A stretch of 64,000 nt of DNA, from the NCBI GenBank assembly GCA_030063045.1, contig JAQSEB010000145.1, forward strand, positions 1,364,001 to 1,428,000, in the 5' to 3' direction. Of this stretch, positions 60,323-64,000 are shown one piece after another. How positions within the stretch are numbered: the first letter of the stretch is position 1; the number at the start of each line of letters is the position of its first letter. The notes under the pieces are model-generated. The model was given only the letters and a program-made list of their open reading frames with translations. It did not search any database and was not told the origin of the DNA. The position numbers and the translations under genes were made by a program. The stretch comes from Pratylenchus scribneri (lineage: Eukaryota > Nematoda > Chromadorea > Rhabditida > Pratylenchidae).

Positions 60323-63300
60323 CTATTGTGGTTGATTATCGGTCATTTCCTCTTGGTGAAAATTCAATAAACGGCTGAGGTACTAAAAGGGTATAGGAAA
60401 AAGTTAATTAATTTTTTCCTTTTATTTTTCTTACAAAAATAACGCCTTGTGAATGCTGGCCATTCACATGGATTTGTGCACTATGATGATGGCCAAACAG
60501 ACGTTCTTTCTGTGTGCAATAAAATATCTTCTAATTAATTATAAATGAGATTTGTACTCCTACTAATTTTGCCTTCCGTCTTAAAAAAGTTTTAATTCCA
60601 TAATTTTAGATTAATTATTTAATAAATTTAGTGCAAGTATTATTATAAAAGTTAAAAAATCTATTTAATTCTTTTCTTTAGAGCTTTTTAATTAGAAAAT
60701 TATTGATCGCATATATTTGGCCAGAAAATGAGCGATTTTGGTTAATCTTATTTTTTGTCAGAATTTTTTTCAAATTAAATTAATTCCGCCTATTACTTTA
60801 ATCAGTCTGTTCCAATCCTTAATTATATTTCTAAATTTATTAGATTTAAACTAACATTTAAAATTGATTCGTTGCATAAAATTTCGTCTCACTGGTGACC
60901 AGAGGGATGGGTTAGATATCTCAAAAAAAAATTTTTGAAACCGAAAAACGAAATTTCGGAGGGGCAAAAAATTTTTCGAAACTGTAAAACGAAATTTCGG
61001 AGGGGCAAAAAATTTTTCGAAATCGAAATAATCGAAAAAATTTTTCATAGAAATTTTTTTAAATTTTTATTTTGGAGTACAAATTGAAATTGAATAATTT
61101 ATTGGCCAAAAAATGCAAATTTATGATCATAAAATAATCCAAAAATGAAAATGGAAATGAACAAGTGACTTTTACTTAAATATTGAAAGAAATTTATGTC
61201 AAAAATCATTTATGAATTATAGTTAACTTTCGATTTCGATTTTTTGCCAAAATTTTTCGAAACCTAAAAACGAACTTTCGATACCAAAAATGACCGAAAA
61301 TCGACATCGAAATCGAAAAAATCGAAACATCGTACCCATCCCTGTTGGTGAACCTTTTTAGAAATTTTTTTATTAAATTATTCTCTGAAATATTTTCTTT
61401 TATTCTAACTCACATTTCTCCAAATAGTCACAATGAGTGCCACCAAAATAATGACCATAATTAGGAACATCACACCAGGCCCATAGACCATGAACATCAA
61501 TGCCCTGATTGGCCAAGGCTGACTTGGGGGTGGCCGTTTTGGAATGCAGCATCTTGATTGAGAAAATAAATTAATTATAAAAAATTATTTATAAATGAAA
61601 TTAATTAATATTAAATTTCAATTTTTTCCAAAAATTTTTGATTTTTTAACTGAATATTGCTTGGTCGTCCAGGGCAAAGTCCTTGCACAATTTCCGATCC
61701 ATTGTTGGGGCAAATATCCTTCTCAATGCAATGGCCCCCTTGATTCTGGCAAGACTGATTAATGTCAAAAGGAACACAACAACTTTAAAACGGGATTACA
61801 TTAAATTAATATATTTGCTGAATGATGAAAATGAGAAAATAAAATAAATATAACGATATATATAAAGAAAAATTCAAGAATATTTTGTTTACTATTTTTG
61901 CAGAATAAAAATTTTGCAGAAAAAAGCAGTGTTTGACTTCTAATATATCAGGAAACGGTTTTAGACCACAACAAACTTTATAAAAAAATTTGTAGATCTC
62001 ATCGAGACGCGTCGGTCGATTGATATAAAATTTATTATTGTATGGCCAAAAATAAAGAGTTAAAACAAAAACTGGAAAAACGGTTTAATACCCCTTAATT
62101 TTTGGTCAAACTATGACAAATTATATATAAAAAGACGCGTCTCGATGAGATCTACAAAATGGTTTAAAGTTTGTGGAGTCTAAAACCGGTTACTGATTTG
62201 ATGGAAAACAAAAACTTTTTTCTGCAAAAAATACTTTTTATTCTGCAAAAAAAAATATTTTCCAAATATTTTGACTTTATTCTCCGAAAAGACCGAATAT
62301 CCTATATATTGTGTAGATTTGGTTAACTTAACTAATAAGTAAATATATGTTACGGCCAATAATGGAAATCGGGCATAACTAGTAATGGCCGGCCAAAACT
62401 GGTAATGGCCGACCAAAACTGGATTAAATGGAAAATAACTTAAATAATGGATATAGGGGGATTAAGCCCCGAAATGAATGGAAAATGGCCCGTAAGGCTT
62501 TTGGAAAGTCGGGGAAGGGTAATAGAGGCTCATAGAGTTCGCGGGAAATGTCCGGATAAAGGAGGATAAGGTAGATATAGGGGGATTAAGTCGAGTTAAG
62601 CCTAGTTAAGGGCTGGGGATTAGGGTTAGTGGTTCGGAGCATAGGAATCCCGCGAAGCCGGAAGCAAAACAGACTAAACTAGGTCTCGCACCCATCCATT
62701 TCGGGGCTAAGGATTAGGGTTAGGGGTTCGGAGTAGGAATCCAGCGAAGCCAGAAGCAAAGCAGCCTAAACTAAGTCTCGCACCCATCCATTTCCGGGCT
62801 TACTCTCCTATATTCACCTTAATCCCTCTATATTCACCTTAATCCCCCTATATCGATCTTAAACCCCCTTATCCACCTTAATCCCCCTATATCCACCTTA
62901 TCCTCCTTTATCCGGATTTTTCCCGCGCAATCTATGAGCCTCTATTACCCTTATCCGACCTTCCAAATAGTGTTCCGGGCCATTTCCCATTCATTTCCAG
63001 GCTTATTCACCCTATATTCACCTTAATCCCCCTATATCCACTTTAATCCCTCTATATCCACCTTATCCTCCTTTATCCGGATATATCCCGCGCACTCTCC
63101 GGGCCTCTGTTACCCTTTCCCGACCTTCCAAATAGTGTTCCGGGCCATTTCCCATCCATTTCGGGGCTTAATCCCCCCATATCCTTTTATTTAGTTGTTT
63201 TCACTTTAATCCAGTTTTGCCCGGCCATTACCAGTTTTGCCCGGCCATTACTAGTTTTGGCTGGCCATTACTGGTTTTGGCCGGCCATTACTAGTTATGC

Positions 63301-63478
63301 CCGATTTCCACCGTAACATATATAATCATATATAGGTAAATATTTTAAGATTTTTTACAAGCGATATTGTTCACGGGCGCAAAGATCGGGAAGGAGATGG
63401 GAATTCAAATCGCAATTCCCCAAATAAACACATCGGCCGCCTTTCATTGCACATGCTTCCGATGTGAAAATGCAACAT
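60323..63478 (-). CDS. Cys-rich single-pass membrane protein (5' part outside the window)
   Basis: Five 3' exons are seen: 63359-63478, 61651-61782, 61414-61552, 60435-60509, 60323-60382, giving about 175 residues. Two tandem six-site cysteine modules share the pattern CC-x6/8-C-x6-C-x5-C-x10-C-x7/8-CC (the first starts CCIFTSEAC, the second CCVPFDINQSC). A Pro-rich linker (PKRPPPSQPWP) leads to one hydrophobic span (MFLIMVIILVALIVTIW), then a short basic/His-rich inner tail ending TDNQPQ. The order suggests extracellular modules and a cytoplasmic tail. The exon at 63478 starts in mid-codon, so upstream exons lie beyond 64000 and any signal peptide is unseen. The module is not one I can name, and ligand and role are unknown. 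Confidence 0.75.
60888..61355. mobile_element. Inverted-end element with AGGGATGGGT termini
   Basis: TGGTGACCAGAGGGATGGGT at the left and ACCCATCCCTGTTGGTGAAC at the right are imperfect mirrors. The interior is rich in TTTCGAAA and TTTCGG words. It lies in an intron of the Cys-rich membrane protein gene. Confidence 0.55.
61920..62225. mobile_element. CCGGTTT inverted-repeat element
   Basis: Left arm GTAGATCTCATCGAGACGCG; right arm ACGCGTCTCGATGAGATCTA and CTAAAACCGGTTACTGA. It lies in the large intron of the Cys-rich gene, just left of the foldback at 62343. Confidence 0.7.
62343..63323. mobile_element. 981-bp foldback element with ATATATGTTACGG ends
   Basis: ATATATGTTACGGCC at the left and CCGTAACATATAT at the right, followed inward by AATGGCCGGCCAAAACT-type arms in mirror. 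The interior has repeated CCCCTATATCCACCTTA segments on one side and TATAGGGGGATTAAG on the other, two copies of a GGATTAGGGTTAG(T/G)GGTTCGG stretch and two of GTCTCGCACCCATCCATTTC. No protein frame is seen; it appears non-autonomous. Confidence 0.85.
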
Positions 63479-63619
63479 CTTTACAAAATTATAAATGATG
63501 AAATTTTGGGATTTTTTGCTCATTAATATAATAATTTTTATAGTCCATTTAAAAGAACAAATTTTTTTTTTGGAAAATATTTTTTTACCAAAAATTTCTT
63601 TTTTATACCGACAACCCCG

Positions 63620-63905
63620 TTTTTGACTTCCAGTAAAAATCAGTAATCGGTTTTATTATACCAAATAAATTTTATAATAATTTGTAGATCTCATCGAGAC
63701 GCATCGATTGGAATATAAAATGTTAGGTCTTGGCCCTAAATTAAAAGAGTTTAAAAATTAAGACCTAAAAATATGGTTTAAACGATTTCTCTTTAATTTT
63801 GGGTCAAAACCTGACATTTTATATAACATTTGATGTGTGAGATCAGGTGAGTATGGTCGAAAACCGGTTTTTGATTTGAGAAGTCAAAAACCTGTTTTGT
63901 CGGGA
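63620..63905. mobile_element. CCGGTTT inverted-repeat element, right arm shortened
   Basis: Left arm GTAGATCTCATCGAGACGCA complete; right arm reduced to GATGTGTGAGATCAGG and GAAAACCGGTTTTTGAT. Likely intronic in the Cys-rich gene. Confidence 0.6.
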
Positions 63906-64000
63906 AAAATGGCATTTTTGTCGATAAAAAGAGTAATTTTGCCGTTAAAAAAATAATAACATTTTTTAAAGTAATGTTGATTTTAATTTACGAATATCAT

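Noticed and set aside
62600..62730. Telomere-like GATTAGGGTTAGG stretches
   Set aside because: Only short pieces inside a foldback element, not a tandem telomeric array or a chromosome end.

Overview
The window looks like nuclear DNA of a nematode. It is very AT-rich, genes are split by many short introns with T-rich acceptors ending in CAG or AAG, and the recognisable families (an expanded MATH family, SLC6 transporter, LIM, Skp1, topoisomerase III, CCCH finger) are animal ones. A plant-parasitic nematode of the Meloidogyne kind would fit the base composition and intron style, but that is inference. All gene models were spliced by hand from the sequence; frame is kept across every join.

Layout. 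Positions 131-27223 hold a tandem array of six paralogous genes, all on the minus strand, each coding a MATH domain followed by a coiled coil (M6 to M1 in transcription order). All six share an intron plan that includes a 16-nt microexon, and a related block lies upstream of at least five. Next, on the same strand, come a divergent SLC6-type transporter with a tRNA-like gene in one intron (28933-35874), a 6.5-kb gene-free stretch with GC-rich islands and local duplications (35875-42355), a single-LIM protein (42356-43145), and a gene joining a complete Skp1-like region to an F-box-like segment (44494-48105). The plus strand then carries a 78-residue protein (49829-50183), a candidate Pol III RNA (about 50508-50657) and a 17-exon gene that fuses a topoisomerase III-like region lacking the catalytic Tyr to a CCCH zinc finger (52892-59677). 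A minus-strand gene for a Cys-rich single-pass membrane protein (60323-63478) runs off the right end.

Repeats are dense. About sixteen copies of one inverted-repeat family sit in introns and intergenic DNA. There are larger foldback elements (19592-20258, 24865-25296, 44847-45213, 62343-63323), an element with inverted ends around a CAT/CTT satellite (7248-8178), and several minisatellites, two of which (both 24 bp) occupy the same intron of two MATH paralogs.

There is no operon-like spacing. The array looks like a locally amplified, still-changing family in which phase 2-2 coiled-coil exons vary in number. The two most unusual single proteins are the Skp1/F-box chimera and the topoisomerase III-like/CCCH chimera.
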